The position numbers and the translations under genes are program-made. From positions 1 through 64,000 of the IMG/VR virus record IMGVR_UViG_3300030116_007024: 64,000 nt of DNA. The stretch is one strand, 5' to 3'. Origin of the DNA: a virus. Shown here in pieces: positions 44,374 through 53,720 of this stretch. How positions within the stretch are numbered: the first letter of the stretch is position 1; each line of letters starts with the position of its first letter. The notes under the pieces are model-generated. The model made no database searches and was not told the DNA's origin. It saw only the letters and a program-made list of their open reading frames with translations.

Positions 44374-45235
44374 CATTAATAATATAGATTTTACTAATCC
44401 TGAACATAAAACTTGGGCAATATTTGCAAAAAGATTGCATCAAGATATAAAGTTTGATAGTGATGCAGATATAGTGTTAGAACCAGGACAATTTGTAGAT
44501 AGTCATAAAATATATGATTTACGTGATCAAAACTCGCATGTTTTTAAAACATGGTATAAAGAATGGGCTAACTTAGAAAATACTGTTTGGCTATGGCATT
44601 CGGATGAATTAAGTATACCAGATTTATATTTAGATACAAAGTTTGATACAATAGTTGCACCCGGTAGTGGGTTTTATGCATATGAAACTTGGTGTAAATT
44701 AGGCAGGCCTAATGCTAGAATTGTAATTTACGATTACAATCCACATGCAATTAAATTTCAAAAAGAATTACATGAGTATTTTGATGGAATTGATTATCCG
44801 GCTTATCTTGGCGAATATATGGATCTAAATAAAGAATTATATGCTCCACCAAATACTGATAATAAAGTGTTTAATGAAGAGCATTGGAAAGAATATTTAA
44901 AACTAGATCATTGGATTATGCAAACAGATTTACTGCACGATAATATTATTTTTTCATATCCAAAGGGTAAAACATTTTTTAGTGTTTCTGATATATTTGA
45001 TTACCCAGAATTATTATTAAAATATGGATATGAAAAACTTAAAAAATATTATCTTGATTTTTTAAAATTTGGGCAAATAAATATAGGAAAGACTATTATA
45101 TATTTTGAAAAACCTAACAATGCATATGTCGATAATAGTTTTAAAGAACATCCGTGGCACGAGTATTTAAAATTTAAAATACCAAAAGATACTATGTTGT
45201 ATCTGTACGGAACAAGGTTTGAATTACGCCTATAA
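44357..45235 (+). CDS. Uncharacterised Rossmann-like protein (YDYN/DG family)
   Basis: A 292-residue protein aligning with the C-terminal half of the product of 42110-43603. FDTIVAPGSGFYAYETWCKL is a strand, Gly turn and helix; RIVIYDYNPHAIKFQKEL is strand 2 with acidic end; YFDGIDYPAYLGEY matches the N-W-D-G block; TFFSVSDIFDYPELLLKY matches motif IV. It appears to be the single-domain version. A methyltransferase-like fold is inferred; the SAM-binding glycines are degenerate. It ends just before a late-promoter box. Confidence 0.55.
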   Translation: MSLSYSINNIDFTNPEHKTWAIFAKRLHQDIKFDSDADIVLEPGQFVDSHKIYDLRDQNSHVFKTWYKEWANLENTVWLWHSDELSIPDLYLDTKFDTIVAPGSGFYAYETWCKLGRPNARIVIYDYNPHAIKFQKELHEYFDGIDYPAYLGEYMDLNKELYAPPNTDNKVFNEEHWKEYLKLDHWIMQTDLLHDNIIFSYPKGKTFFSVSDIFDYPELLLKYGYEKLKKYYLDFLKFGQINIGKTIIYFEKPNNAYVDNSFKEHPWHEYLKFKIPKDTMLYLYGTRFELRL

Positions 45236-45238
45236 ATA
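45230..45238 (+). promoter_or_regulatory. T4-type late promoter (CTATAAATA)
   Basis: CTATAAATA contains a perfect T4 late promoter core. It lies 20 bases before the ATG at 45259, over the end of the preceding gene and in one of the very few gaps of the plus strand. It would start transcription of the 45259-54471 run. Confidence 0.75.
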
Positions 45239-45258
45239 TAGTATAATGAGAGATTCAA

Positions 45259-47076
45259 ATGGCAGAAAATAATAATAAAGATTTAATACGACTCTTTCCT
45301 GATAGACATAGCACTGATAAAAGATATATGTTTGCCTTATGGGACAGACGGATTGGTTCGCCTAACTATAATGATGGAGACAAGGCAACGGATGGAATAT
45401 CCAGTGTATTTGCTAAATTAGCATATGCAGAATTTGCAAAATTATCAGGCAAAAAAATAATTGCTAGTGAAATAGCAAAAATATTCATAGAAGCAACTCA
45501 AAGCAATAAAGAATATCTTATAGTAATACCTACAACGGTGACAATTATTAATGCTAAAAAAATGCAGGATAATATTGATGCTTTTATTGATGCAGATAAT
45601 GATTGGATGGTTGCAGGACATTTAGGCGAACAAAGCATTCAGGCGTTTGTATATAATCAAAAAACATATTGGCGTAGTTTAGATGGTGAAGAACGCGAAG
45701 AAGATCCAATGATTAATATACAGGAGAGGTTTGGATATTTGTATGAAAATCCATTTATTATTAACATAGCAAAATATAAGTTACATGGAACATACGAATT
45801 TGGTGAACGATCAAGTTTAATGACTTCTCTCATAAAACAAAAAATAAACGACAATGTAATGACCGGGCATCCTGATAAAATAGAACAAGACACAGCCGAA
45901 GACCAGCAATATCAGTTTTGGGCAGATATATATGATTTACCAGTAGATGTACACGGATGGTCGTTAATACATAATTGCGTACAAACAGATCAGAAAGTAA
46001 TATCGTTAACGACTAATATTAGATCAGCATATTATAGTTCATATTGGCCAGTACACGACTCTTTTATACATGATATAAACAGTAAAGCACAAGCAAGTAC
46101 TGAAGCAATGCGATCTATACTTTCAATGGATAACAGAAAAGCATGGTTAGCAGAAACCAAAACCCAAGCAATGTCAAAAGATCCAATAGATGCTTGTAGT
46201 GATGACCAACAAGAATATTTAGGCATACTTCACGATTATGCAAACATGAAAGAAAATTGGGGAATAGGTAGTTTAAAACCGCAATGGAGTGGCGGAACCG
46301 ATACTGCAATGTTAGGTACAGACGAGTTTACTGCTATCTCTAATTTACAACAACTTGTTGATTTGCCTAAATTTGATAGAATAATATCCGTAGCAAATGG
46401 TTTAAATGTTTGTCGTTTTATGGACAATTTAGATTTTACTAATGTTAAAGAAATATTTTGGATTAGTGGATCTCATAAAGCAATGGATTTTCAACGACAA
46501 TTAGTAGCAGAAATACAAAGTAGAGTAAAAGCAGATACTCTTAGCGATTTTAATTATGGTACTTTTTATAATACATGGTTAGGAAACAATTCTAGTTGGA
46601 TAGGCGATTATGCAGGTGTACAAGACATATTAGATGATACACTTAATATGTCTGAATCATATGTTAATGACTCTAACCTTGCCGTAATAGGCGATGCTAA
46701 TATATCACATAAATTTGTTAGTTTTTCGTATTCGCCAATGAATCTTGCTCCAATGTTAAAACTAATGTTTAAAGAAAATTCATCATTAGAAAATGTGTTT
46801 ATAGATTTTGACGACATGTTTATTAGTCCATATTATATGTTATCTTGTGTTAAAACACAACCTGATTATCTTCAAGGAAAAAACGATAATACTCGTCGAG
46901 ATAATGATTTAGATCAAGGTAATAGATATAGACCAGAAATAGAATTTAATGATGTAATATACTATCTTGGACAACAGGCTAACAGAAAAAGATTTGATGT
47001 TGAAAAAGATTTTACAATCTATCTACATTGTTTTTGGCCTGGTACATATACCGGTATTAACACTCAACTTTACTGA
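45259..47076 (+). CDS. Uncharacterised 605-residue protein, distant Rossmann-family member
   Basis: First gene after a perfect late-promoter box. The N-terminal third has YLIVIPTTVTIINAKKM and DNDWMVAGHLGEQSIQAFVY, reminiscent of a small GT-A-like lobe and comparable to the VLAGEI region of the product of 42110-43603. The second half has FDRIISVANGLNVCRFMDNL, EIFWISGSHKAMDFQRQLV and VFIDFDDMFISPYYML. These parallel the Gly turn, strand-2 and motif-IV blocks of the YDYN/DG family but without its hallmark acidic residues. No named family; soluble, acidic, no signal peptide. Confidence 0.55.
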   Translation: MAENNNKDLIRLFPDRHSTDKRYMFALWDRRIGSPNYNDGDKATDGISSVFAKLAYAEFAKLSGKKIIASEIAKIFIEATQSNKEYLIVIPTTVTIINAKKMQDNIDAFIDADNDWMVAGHLGEQSIQAFVYNQKTYWRSLDGEEREEDPMINIQERFGYLYENPFIINIAKYKLHGTYEFGERSSLMTSLIKQKINDNVMTGHPDKIEQDTAEDQQYQFWADIYDLPVDVHGWSLIHNCVQTDQKVISLTTNIRSAYYSSYWPVHDSFIHDINSKAQASTEAMRSILSMDNRKAWLAETKTQAMSKDPIDACSDDQQEYLGILHDYANMKENWGIGSLKPQWSGGTDTAMLGTDEFTAISNLQQLVDLPKFDRIISVANGLNVCRFMDNLDFTNVKEIFWISGSHKAMDFQRQLVAEIQSRVKADTLSDFNYGTFYNTWLGNNSSWIGDYAGVQDILDDTLNMSESYVNDSNLAVIGDANISHKFVSFSYSPMNLAPMLKLMFKENSSLENVFIDFDDMFISPYYMLSCVKTQPDYLQGKNDNTRRDNDLDQGNRYRPEIEFNDVIYYLGQQANRKRFDVEKDFTIYLHCFWPGTYTGINTQLY

Positions 47077-47915
47077 TGATAGAATACTCACATTTTGATA
47101 ATTTAACAACCGGTATCTTTGAAGATACCGACACAGTACAAGTTATAGACATTCCTAGATTACATTTATACCAAGATAGACTTAAACGTGTAGAAGATAC
47201 ATGGAGGCAGTTTTCTTGGAATAAATGTGTATCAATTGGCGAAGATGAGCCACATATACATGAGTGGGTGTTTCCAAAAAACAAATTGTTTACTGGAGTG
47301 CAATATTCAAATGATGTTGTAGGTTATGATATAGATTATTACGAACCTGAAACAGATGACGGCGACCCTAGTGGAAAAAAGGTTACCAGAGAAAAAATAT
47401 ATTGTTATGAGTGGACACATAGACGCTTTGGAAAACATTTACCTTGGGCAAGATACTGGTACGATTTAGTTAATGATTTAGAATGTGTAGTTGAAAAATT
47501 ATTGCCAGCATTTGATTTACCGGAAGATTCATATACACAACGTCAATTAAACATTATAAAATATGAATGCAAAGAAGCAAGTAACAACGAAGAACTTAAA
47601 ATACATAGACGTGAAAGCAGTGATAGATTTGGCGTAGATCATATTGATGGTACGTTATTTGGATTGCACTTAGGAGAATCGCATCCTGAAATACATGCAA
47701 AACCAGACGGAGCAGATGAATATGTTAAACCAGATTTAACAGGAAATAAAGTACTTTTATTAGTAGGAGAACATGCCGCTGATCTTAAAAACGGCCGTGG
47801 AACAGATCATAGATTATTTTACAACGGCGATTATCTAACAACATCTCGTTATTCATTAATATTAGATATTACATTACGTTTTAAAGATGAAGAAGAACTA
47901 GAGCATCCTATGTAA
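47076..47915 (+). CDS. Isopenicillin-N-synthase-like Fe(II) oxygenase
   Basis: A 279-residue protein whose C-terminal half follows the IPNS/2OG dioxygenase pattern. FGVDHIDGTLFGLHL carries His189 and Asp191. GEHAADLKNGRGTDHRL gives the G-x-x-x-x-x-x-N-G-R...HR core with His245. TTSRYSLILDITLRF supplies Arg258-Tyr-Ser, the carboxylate-binding R-x-S. The N-terminal half is unlike standard members and contains an acidic loop. It overlaps the upstream stop by one base. It may oxidise or cyclise a substrate; identity unknown. Confidence 0.7.
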   Translation: MIEYSHFDNLTTGIFEDTDTVQVIDIPRLHLYQDRLKRVEDTWRQFSWNKCVSIGEDEPHIHEWVFPKNKLFTGVQYSNDVVGYDIDYYEPETDDGDPSGKKVTREKIYCYEWTHRRFGKHLPWARYWYDLVNDLECVVEKLLPAFDLPEDSYTQRQLNIIKYECKEASNNEELKIHRRESSDRFGVDHIDGTLFGLHLGESHPEIHAKPDGADEYVKPDLTGNKVLLLVGEHAADLKNGRGTDHRLFYNGDYLTTSRYSLILDITLRFKDEEELEHPM

Positions 47916-47916
47916 A

Positions 47917-48861
47917 ATGTTAGAATCAGACAAAATTATAATAGACCCTACAAAATCAAGACAAAAAATGCCTAGAGAATATGCTATTCCTAGACGTGCT
48001 AGATTAATAGATCAAATAAGTTGGATTTATAGTGAATACATTTCTGGTACTGCTGGAGATTTTTTCAGCCAATTTACTGCTGGAAGTAGTCCAAATATAA
48101 TAGCATTTAATAAAATTTTACAACAAGATTTACCTGCTGAACATGCTTTGTTTGCAACTAACGTAGAACTCGCAACTGTTAGAGGTGTTAATTTTAGTTC
48201 AAAAAATGTTATTGAAGCATGTTTATTTGATCAAGTAGCAAGTTTAAAAAATGTACTAGAAGGTTTATTAATTTATCAGTTATCTAAAAAGCGTGACGGT
48301 AATTGGACAAGAGATTATTTAGAAGGATACTTACAACTAAAGAAAGGATTTTTTACAACCCATCCACATGAATGCACTGGTTATAAAACAAACATAACAA
48401 GATTAAAACAGGAATTAGGAAGTGATAAATTAACATCTATTGCAGTAGTACCATCTACATTTGAAAGTTTTTATTTTATGTGTAGTTATAGAGTATTAGG
48501 AAAGTCTATAGATAAAGAACATCAAAATACTGAAAGATTAAACGAAATTGCTAGAACTAATACTCGATCTTTATTAGAAGAATTTGCCTCATGGTTACAA
48601 GATATAAAGCATAGAAAAGATATTATATTTGTTGATCATATTAATGGTATTGTAAACAATAAAGACAACTTTATTAATAAAATGGAAGACATTTTTGGCA
48701 TGATTGATAGAGAATATTCTGACTATGTGATAAATTCCTATATAGAAAAACGATTTAATAATAATTTAGATCGCATGGACAAATGGAAAGCAATTATGGA
48801 AAGAGAGTGGTTATCTAGCGAATATGCAGTAGATATTTTAAAGGAGCTAAGTATTATATGA
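47917..48861 (+). CDS. Uncharacterised protein with possible P-loop, sulfotransferase-like
   Basis: A 314-residue protein. SEYISGTAGDFFSQFTAGS near residues 39-57 is a Gly-rich loop after a strand. DIIFVDHINGIVNNKDNFI with the following MEDIFGMID resembles the conserved sulfotransferase region in which a Y/D-E-D-L strand is followed by a helix and a short leucine turn. The intervening region is helical. Resemblance to the product of 27771-28313 at the loop supports a shared fold, but neither is diagnostic. One base separates it from the upstream stop; ATGA overlap downstream. Confidence 0.5.
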   Translation: MLESDKIIIDPTKSRQKMPREYAIPRRARLIDQISWIYSEYISGTAGDFFSQFTAGSSPNIIAFNKILQQDLPAEHALFATNVELATVRGVNFSSKNVIEACLFDQVASLKNVLEGLLIYQLSKKRDGNWTRDYLEGYLQLKKGFFTTHPHECTGYKTNITRLKQELGSDKLTSIAVVPSTFESFYFMCSYRVLGKSIDKEHQNTERLNEIARTNTRSLLEEFASWLQDIKHRKDIIFVDHINGIVNNKDNFINKMEDIFGMIDREYSDYVINSYIEKRFNNNLDRMDKWKAIMEREWLSSEYAVDILKELSII

Positions 48862-50021
48862 GCCTAAGTAAAAGTGGTTACGATTTTACAAAAATACCAT
48901 TTGATGATTTAGTACGAGTGGGCCAACGTAATATGTTATATAGAGACTTGTTTACAGTCTCATGGTTACTTGGCAGATTTTGTAATTATAAATGTTCATA
49001 TTGTTGGACCCATGGACGGAGTGATGAGCATGATCATAGACCAACTGAGATGTGTCTTAGAACCATCGACGAAATTAAACGACAAGCCCGAGAGCGTGGT
49101 TTTAATAGTTTTCATTTTAGCCTCTCTGGGGGTGAGCCTACATTGCATCCTGGTTACCTTGATATATTACGGCACCTTAATGATGACGTAGGTAATACAA
49201 ATTACACAAGTGTACACATGACTTCAAACTGCTCGCAAGGGATGAAGTGGTTTGAGGAGTATGTTCGTGCGGTCAGTAACTTCCATAGAGCAAGTATAAC
49301 ATGCAGTTATCACAGAGAATATATTAAAAATACTAAAAAACAAAATCAACTATCTGATAAATTAGAACTTTGTCAAGAATGGGATGTCCAAATTACAATA
49401 AATGTTGTAATGGTACCTGAGTGGTTTTGGCAAATAATGGACGAAGTACAACTGTTTCATGAACGTGGAATCAATGTTACACTTAAACCACAAAGCAATC
49501 CTAATGCAACATTTGTTGTAGAAGGGTATACAGACGAAATGCTAGAAATGTTACATAATGGAATGCCTCAACGTGGGTTTACAGAAGCAAAAAATAAACA
49601 TGTTACACGACCTAAACCCACATTTATAAAAGCACCAGATCCTATATACTGGGAAGAAAACGATGGCGTTCCACAACATTTTCAAGTAGAATTTAAAGAT
49701 AGTAAGAATAAGCCATGGTTTATGGATCAAGCAGAACGTTTTAATGCATTTAATTTTAACAACTTTTTAGGATGGGAATGTAGTAGTGGTTATAGAAGCA
49801 TTATTATACGTGAGCCTGACGGAAGTATTAAACGAAGTTATAGTTGTGCTGATGAACCATTAGGTTATATATACGATGAATTTAATTTATTTGACGGGCC
49901 TAAGCCTTGTTTGAGCAAAAGTTGTGTTAGTTCTGCAGATAGTAAAATACCTAAGCGTAAACCAGGAACTAAATTACCTTTGTGGCCAGGAGATAAAACA
50001 TATGAGCTTCCATCTGTTTAA
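48858..50021 (+). CDS. Radical SAM protein with C-terminal Cys-rich domain
   Basis: A 387-residue protein with the classic radical SAM core: FCNYKCSYCW (Cys42, 46, 49) and SLSGGEPTLHP. The C-terminus contains GWECSSGY, SYSCADE, CLSKSC and lies in the place of a SPASM/twitch auxiliary-cluster domain. Codon use around 49000-49260 looks slightly more GC-rich than its neighbours. It precedes two AspH-like oxygenases and a nitroreductase, suggesting a shared oxidative pathway. Substrate unknown. Confidence 0.88.
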   Translation: MSLSKSGYDFTKIPFDDLVRVGQRNMLYRDLFTVSWLLGRFCNYKCSYCWTHGRSDEHDHRPTEMCLRTIDEIKRQARERGFNSFHFSLSGGEPTLHPGYLDILRHLNDDVGNTNYTSVHMTSNCSQGMKWFEEYVRAVSNFHRASITCSYHREYIKNTKKQNQLSDKLELCQEWDVQITINVVMVPEWFWQIMDEVQLFHERGINVTLKPQSNPNATFVVEGYTDEMLEMLHNGMPQRGFTEAKNKHVTRPKPTFIKAPDPIYWEENDGVPQHFQVEFKDSKNKPWFMDQAERFNAFNFNNFLGWECSSGYRSIIIREPDGSIKRSYSCADEPLGYIYDEFNLFDGPKPCLSKSCVSSADSKIPKRKPGTKLPLWPGDKTYELPSV

Positions 50022-50628
50022 TACTTTAACGGCATATGGAGATCAATACGCCTTAAGGTTACGTGTAGAATTAGCTGATGTACTATTAGAATTAGATAAT
50101 TATAAAAATAGTTGGACACCATATAACCCAAGAAAAAAGATTAATAGATGGGGGTTAAGTTTAACAAATTTAGATGGAAAACTAGGACCAGGTCCTGACT
50201 TAGATAGTTTACGAGAATACAACGCAGAACACAATACAAAAATTAGAGAAAAAGACTTTATAGTACCTACTCCAGTATATGATATTTTTAGTGATGTTCT
50301 TGCTCCAATTTCACAATGGTTAGTGCGATGTCATTTATTACAATTAAGACCTGGCGGATATTTTCCAACACACATTGATAATTATGGTACTGATATTGAA
50401 TCGTTTAGGTTGCTTATACCTTTAGAAAATATGAATCCAGATCATAGTTGGTTTATAATTGAAAATAAAATTTTATACTGGGAATATGGTGATATGTATT
50501 TTTTGAATACTTGCAAACAACATACATTGTTTAATGCTGGATTTAAAAATATGACTATGGTTGTTTTAAATGTTTTATTAGAAAAAGAAGTAGTAGATTA
50601 TATATTAAGTTCAAAGGTTATGTATTGA
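50002..50628 (+). CDS. AspH-like Fe(II)/2OG hydroxylase
   Basis: A 208-residue protein from ATG 50002, which has AGGAG 8 bases upstream; a longer frame to 49924 lies inside the radical SAM gene. LLQLRPGGYFPTHIDNYG carries His124 and Asp126, and LNTCKQHTLFNAGFKN carries His174. The arginine that normally follows the H-x-x-x-N turn and binds 2-oxoglutarate appears as Lys182, which could still serve. It overlaps the next, related oxygenase gene by one base. Confidence 0.75.
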   Translation: MSFHLFNTLTAYGDQYALRLRVELADVLLELDNYKNSWTPYNPRKKINRWGLSLTNLDGKLGPGPDLDSLREYNAEHNTKIREKDFIVPTPVYDIFSDVLAPISQWLVRCHLLQLRPGGYFPTHIDNYGTDIESFRLLIPLENMNPDHSWFIIENKILYWEYGDMYFLNTCKQHTLFNAGFKNMTMVVLNVLLEKEVVDYILSSKVMY

Positions 50629-51179
50629 TGTATTGGGAAGAATTACCATATAAAATAGATGTAGATAAAATACAAGAAACATGGAAAGCAATACGACTTA
50701 AATCGGCCTTAAAAAAGACACGAAGAGGGTTAAATACTACTGAGGGAGAACAAATCCAGTGGACAGATACAGCCCCTACTTTGCAAACTGCATTACAGTA
50801 TAGTCAATATTCGGAAAACAAATATTTAGATCCTTGTCGTATAGCAATTAAAGATACCGATTTTAAGGATATATTAGATTTTTATAAAGACACATATTTT
50901 GAAGAACTGATACAGGAGTTTAGCCTAGTAAGAACTAGGCTATGTTTATTACAACCAAAATCAACATACAGTATTCATAACGACCCTACGTGGAGAATAC
51001 AAATTCCTGTGCTAACAAATAAAGATAATTACTTTATTTGGTTTGGTGATAAAATAGAAGTAAAGCATTTAGAATTGGGAAAAGCATACAAAGTTAACAC
51101 AACAATTAATCATACTTTTGCCAACTTTTCTGACGAAGAAAGAATACATCTGTTAGGAGTCCAACATGACAAATCTTGA
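50628..51179 (+). CDS. AspH-like Fe(II)/2OG hydroxylase
   Basis: A 183-residue protein from ATG 50628 at a TGATG overlap. RLCLLQPKSTYSIHNDPTWR carries His117 and Asp119, and INHTFANFSDEERIHLLGV carries His162 and Arg172, the full AspH-type set. It follows another AspH-like gene and precedes the nitroreductase, whose start lies 14 bases inside this gene. It probably acts in the same pathway as its neighbour. Confidence 0.78.
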   Translation: MYWEELPYKIDVDKIQETWKAIRLKSALKKTRRGLNTTEGEQIQWTDTAPTLQTALQYSQYSENKYLDPCRIAIKDTDFKDILDFYKDTYFEELIQEFSLVRTRLCLLQPKSTYSIHNDPTWRIQIPVLTNKDNYFIWFGDKIEVKHLELGKAYKVNTTINHTFANFSDEERIHLLGVQHDKS

Positions 51180-51837
51180 AATATCCAAAATAGTACGTAG
51201 ATGTCAACGTAACTGGGATCACTCAAAAAGTATACCAGATGAACATGTAAAAGAATTGTTACATATAGCAAAACATGCACCTAGTAAACAAGACGAGGGT
51301 TATTACGATATTGCAGTTATACAATCAAGAAAAATAATTGAACAAATTTATCAACACACAGACGGATTTACGGTTCTTAATCCAGCAACAGGAAAATGGG
51401 ATATAACATGGCTAAATGCACAGGCAAATGCTAATGTATTGTTTATTTGGCATCCTAAAGAACCTGACGCAAAAAATAATAGAAATTTTTGGAATAAAAC
51501 AACAGGGCTAATACGGGACGGATATGAGGCAGAACGATTAGGACAAGCAAAACCAAATAATTCATTTAGTAGAGTTGTAGAAAATGCATATTGTGCTATG
51601 GGTTGTAGTATGGGTATTACTGCATGGGCGGCCGCCGAAATGGGTTATGTAACTGGTTTTAATAAAAATATTGATATGGATGAGGTTGTAAAAATTACAG
51701 GAATGTCATACCCGAGGTTTAGTTTAGGAATAGGTTTTCCTAAGTTATCTGAGGATAAATGGTATGTATCAAATGAAGGTAACGAGTATACTCGGCATTC
51801 ATTAAAAGAAAAACAAGTAACAGTAAAGTATTTTTAA
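51166..51837 (+). CDS. Nitroreductase-family flavoprotein
   Basis: A 223-residue protein. KIVRRCQRNWDHSKSIPDEH with HAPSKQ near residue 40 is the FMN phosphate/ribityl-binding opening of nitroreductases. AYCAMGCSMGITAWAAAEMG near residues 145-164 is the conserved dimer-interface helix, and LGIGFPKLSE is the FMN-binding C-terminal strand. Such enzymes reduce or oxidise varied substrates, including azoline-to-azole oxidation and dehydrogenation of small molecules. AGGAG 7 bases upstream supports the start. Context suggests an oxidative tailoring step. Confidence 0.85.
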   Translation: MTNLEISKIVRRCQRNWDHSKSIPDEHVKELLHIAKHAPSKQDEGYYDIAVIQSRKIIEQIYQHTDGFTVLNPATGKWDITWLNAQANANVLFIWHPKEPDAKNNRNFWNKTTGLIRDGYEAERLGQAKPNNSFSRVVENAYCAMGCSMGITAWAAAEMGYVTGFNKNIDMDEVVKITGMSYPRFSLGIGFPKLSEDKWYVSNEGNEYTRHSLKEKQVTVKYF

Positions 51838-51846
51838 GGAAGAATA

Positions 51847-52434
51847 GTGAAAATTGAAAAGCATAGTTTCCCGTGGGATCATTGGACAATCAAAAATTCT
51901 TTGTCGCCAGAAACGGCTAGACGATGTTTTAATGCATGTACTGCAAATAGAGGAGCAGTTTACCGCTACGGCAAACGATCTGGGCAAACATATGAAAAAC
52001 GTACTTTTTTAGAAAGTATGTGGTGGCAAAAGGAATTGGATGCAACGTGGCTCAACCCAACACTTTTGCCTTATATAAAAGAAAATTGTAGCAAGCATTA
52101 TAAATTTCAGGAAGGAGATAGATGGAGATTAGAATTTACTGCCGATCCTCCAGGCTTTCATTTAGATATGCATCCTGATATTAAAGAGAAAAAACTGTCA
52201 TTAATGGTGTACTTAGGACAAGAAACAAACGAAGGAACAACGTTATATGATGGTAAAGGAAAAACAAAACATGTACCAAGTGGGTTTAATACAGGCATGT
52301 TCTTTTTTCCAGATACACATACATTACATGGGTTCCCTAAGGAACGAGCAGTACCTAGATATAGATATGCCATTATCTTAAATATAGTTGATAAGAACTT
52401 TTCAGAAGAACCCACCTGGCCCGTAACTTTTTAA
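51847..52434 (+). CDS. Fe(II)/2-oxoglutarate-dependent oxygenase
   Basis: A 195-residue protein starting at GTG 51847 with AAGGAAG just upstream. FPWDHWTIKNSLSPE opens the fold; PGFHLDMHPD carries His105 and Asp107; DTHTLHGFPKE carries His161, and Arg171 or Arg173 (PRYRYAIIL) binds 2-oxoglutarate. It lies between the nitroreductase and an asparagine-synthetase-like gene, with a one-base overlap to the latter. Substrate unknown. Confidence 0.82.
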   Translation: MKIEKHSFPWDHWTIKNSLSPETARRCFNACTANRGAVYRYGKRSGQTYEKRTFLESMWWQKELDATWLNPTLLPYIKENCSKHYKFQEGDRWRLEFTADPPGFHLDMHPDIKEKKLSLMVYLGQETNEGTTLYDGKGKTKHVPSGFNTGMFFFPDTHTLHGFPKERAVPRYRYAIILNIVDKNFSEEPTWPVTF

Positions 52435-53720
52435 TGGAATTTATAGATAATAAAGCTCGCATTTTTGAAGTAACTAAAACAAAACATGATGTGTTATTTT
52501 GGTATAATACAGATTCGTTTAATAACGAAGCATGGATACCGGAAGACGATAATGCACCAAGTATTTGGGCAGATGCATTATTAAATGCCTGTCGTGAAAA
52601 GAAACCTCCACGATTTCAAGGTAATTGGGCATACGTTTATATTTGTAAAGATTATTGGTTAGCCGCAGTTGATCATTATGCAAGTATAAATTTATTCTTT
52701 AGTGAAAAAATTATAACACATAATTGGAATCTTATTAAACAAAAGCCTAACGATAATATAGGTATAGAACAACAACGTGTATTACGTAGAATGCTTGTTG
52801 GTTCACGTACAACTGTTAAAAATGTAAAAAGAATTCCGCCAGGATGTTATGCAATAAATGGCGAGATACATGAGTATGCTAATTTTAGAGAACTTAGTTT
52901 TCCAGATTCAAAACAGGTAGTAAAAAGTTTTGATAGGCTTACTAATCATATAAAAGGTCTAGTTTTATATAGTGGCGGTACTGATAGTTATATGTTAGCA
53001 TGTCAAGGACAGGATAAACATCGTTATATTACAATAACAAGTCCAAATATAAAATATAATTTTCAAATACCTAAACCGGGAATTGTAACAAAAGAATATG
53101 AAGTAGAACCTGAAATTAGTTGGAGCGACGACTTTATGACAGAACCAACTATGAATTATAAAATACAAACATTAGAAAAAGCAGGTGAAAATCGTTTTGG
53201 ACAATATGTATTAACAGGCGAAACAGGTAATGCTCCTTTGATGGCCACACATTTAGTTCATGCATATGTAAATGATCCTTCTATAAGTTTACAACGATAT
53301 GCTGATAGTGCTATACGTTTATTAAGGCACGATACACATACTTGGAATGTAGGCGAACAAGATGATACTTTAGAAAATGATTATCCAGACGGCTATAAAG
53401 AAATTAGCGAACATTTTATAAACAAGTTAAAAGATACACGTTACGACATGTTAAGAAAATTAGTTACTATATATGGAGAAGAACACACTAATTATAGATT
53501 ATATCCATATAGTCAAAATTTAAAATGGAGTTGGTATCATCCGTTTTCAACTGCATTATGGGCATCATGCTATTTTCAAAATGAAATTGTTGCTAATCCA
53601 AGAAAGCATTTACTTTATATTGTTGCTACACGAAAGAACTTTCCAATGCAACCATGGACAGTACCTAAAGTAGGAATGAGTATTCCAACAAAAGAAAAAT
53701 ATGTACGAACTAAGACTTAA
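52434..53720 (+). CDS. Asparagine-synthetase-like protein without N-terminal glutaminase Cys
   Basis: A 428-residue protein. The N-terminal ~150 residues follow the beta-rich Ntn glutaminase fold of AsnB, including the RIPPGCYAI strand, but there is no Cys at position 2, so glutamine hydrolysis is unlikely. GLVLYSGGTDSYMLAC (residues 175-190) is the PP-loop ATP-binding site, and VLTGETGNAPLMA takes the place of the G-D-G-x-D-E loop. Related Cys-less members (lasso-peptide cyclases, beta-lactam synthetases) make amide bonds by carboxylate adenylation. Amide or lactam formation is inferred. The 3' end overlaps the next gene by 20 bases. Confidence 0.78.
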   Translation: MEFIDNKARIFEVTKTKHDVLFWYNTDSFNNEAWIPEDDNAPSIWADALLNACREKKPPRFQGNWAYVYICKDYWLAAVDHYASINLFFSEKIITHNWNLIKQKPNDNIGIEQQRVLRRMLVGSRTTVKNVKRIPPGCYAINGEIHEYANFRELSFPDSKQVVKSFDRLTNHIKGLVLYSGGTDSYMLACQGQDKHRYITITSPNIKYNFQIPKPGIVTKEYEVEPEISWSDDFMTEPTMNYKIQTLEKAGENRFGQYVLTGETGNAPLMATHLVHAYVNDPSISLQRYADSAIRLLRHDTHTWNVGEQDDTLENDYPDGYKEISEHFINKLKDTRYDMLRKLVTIYGEEHTNYRLYPYSQNLKWSWYHPFSTALWASCYFQNEIVANPRKHLLYIVATRKNFPMQPWTVPKVGMSIPTKEKYVRTKT

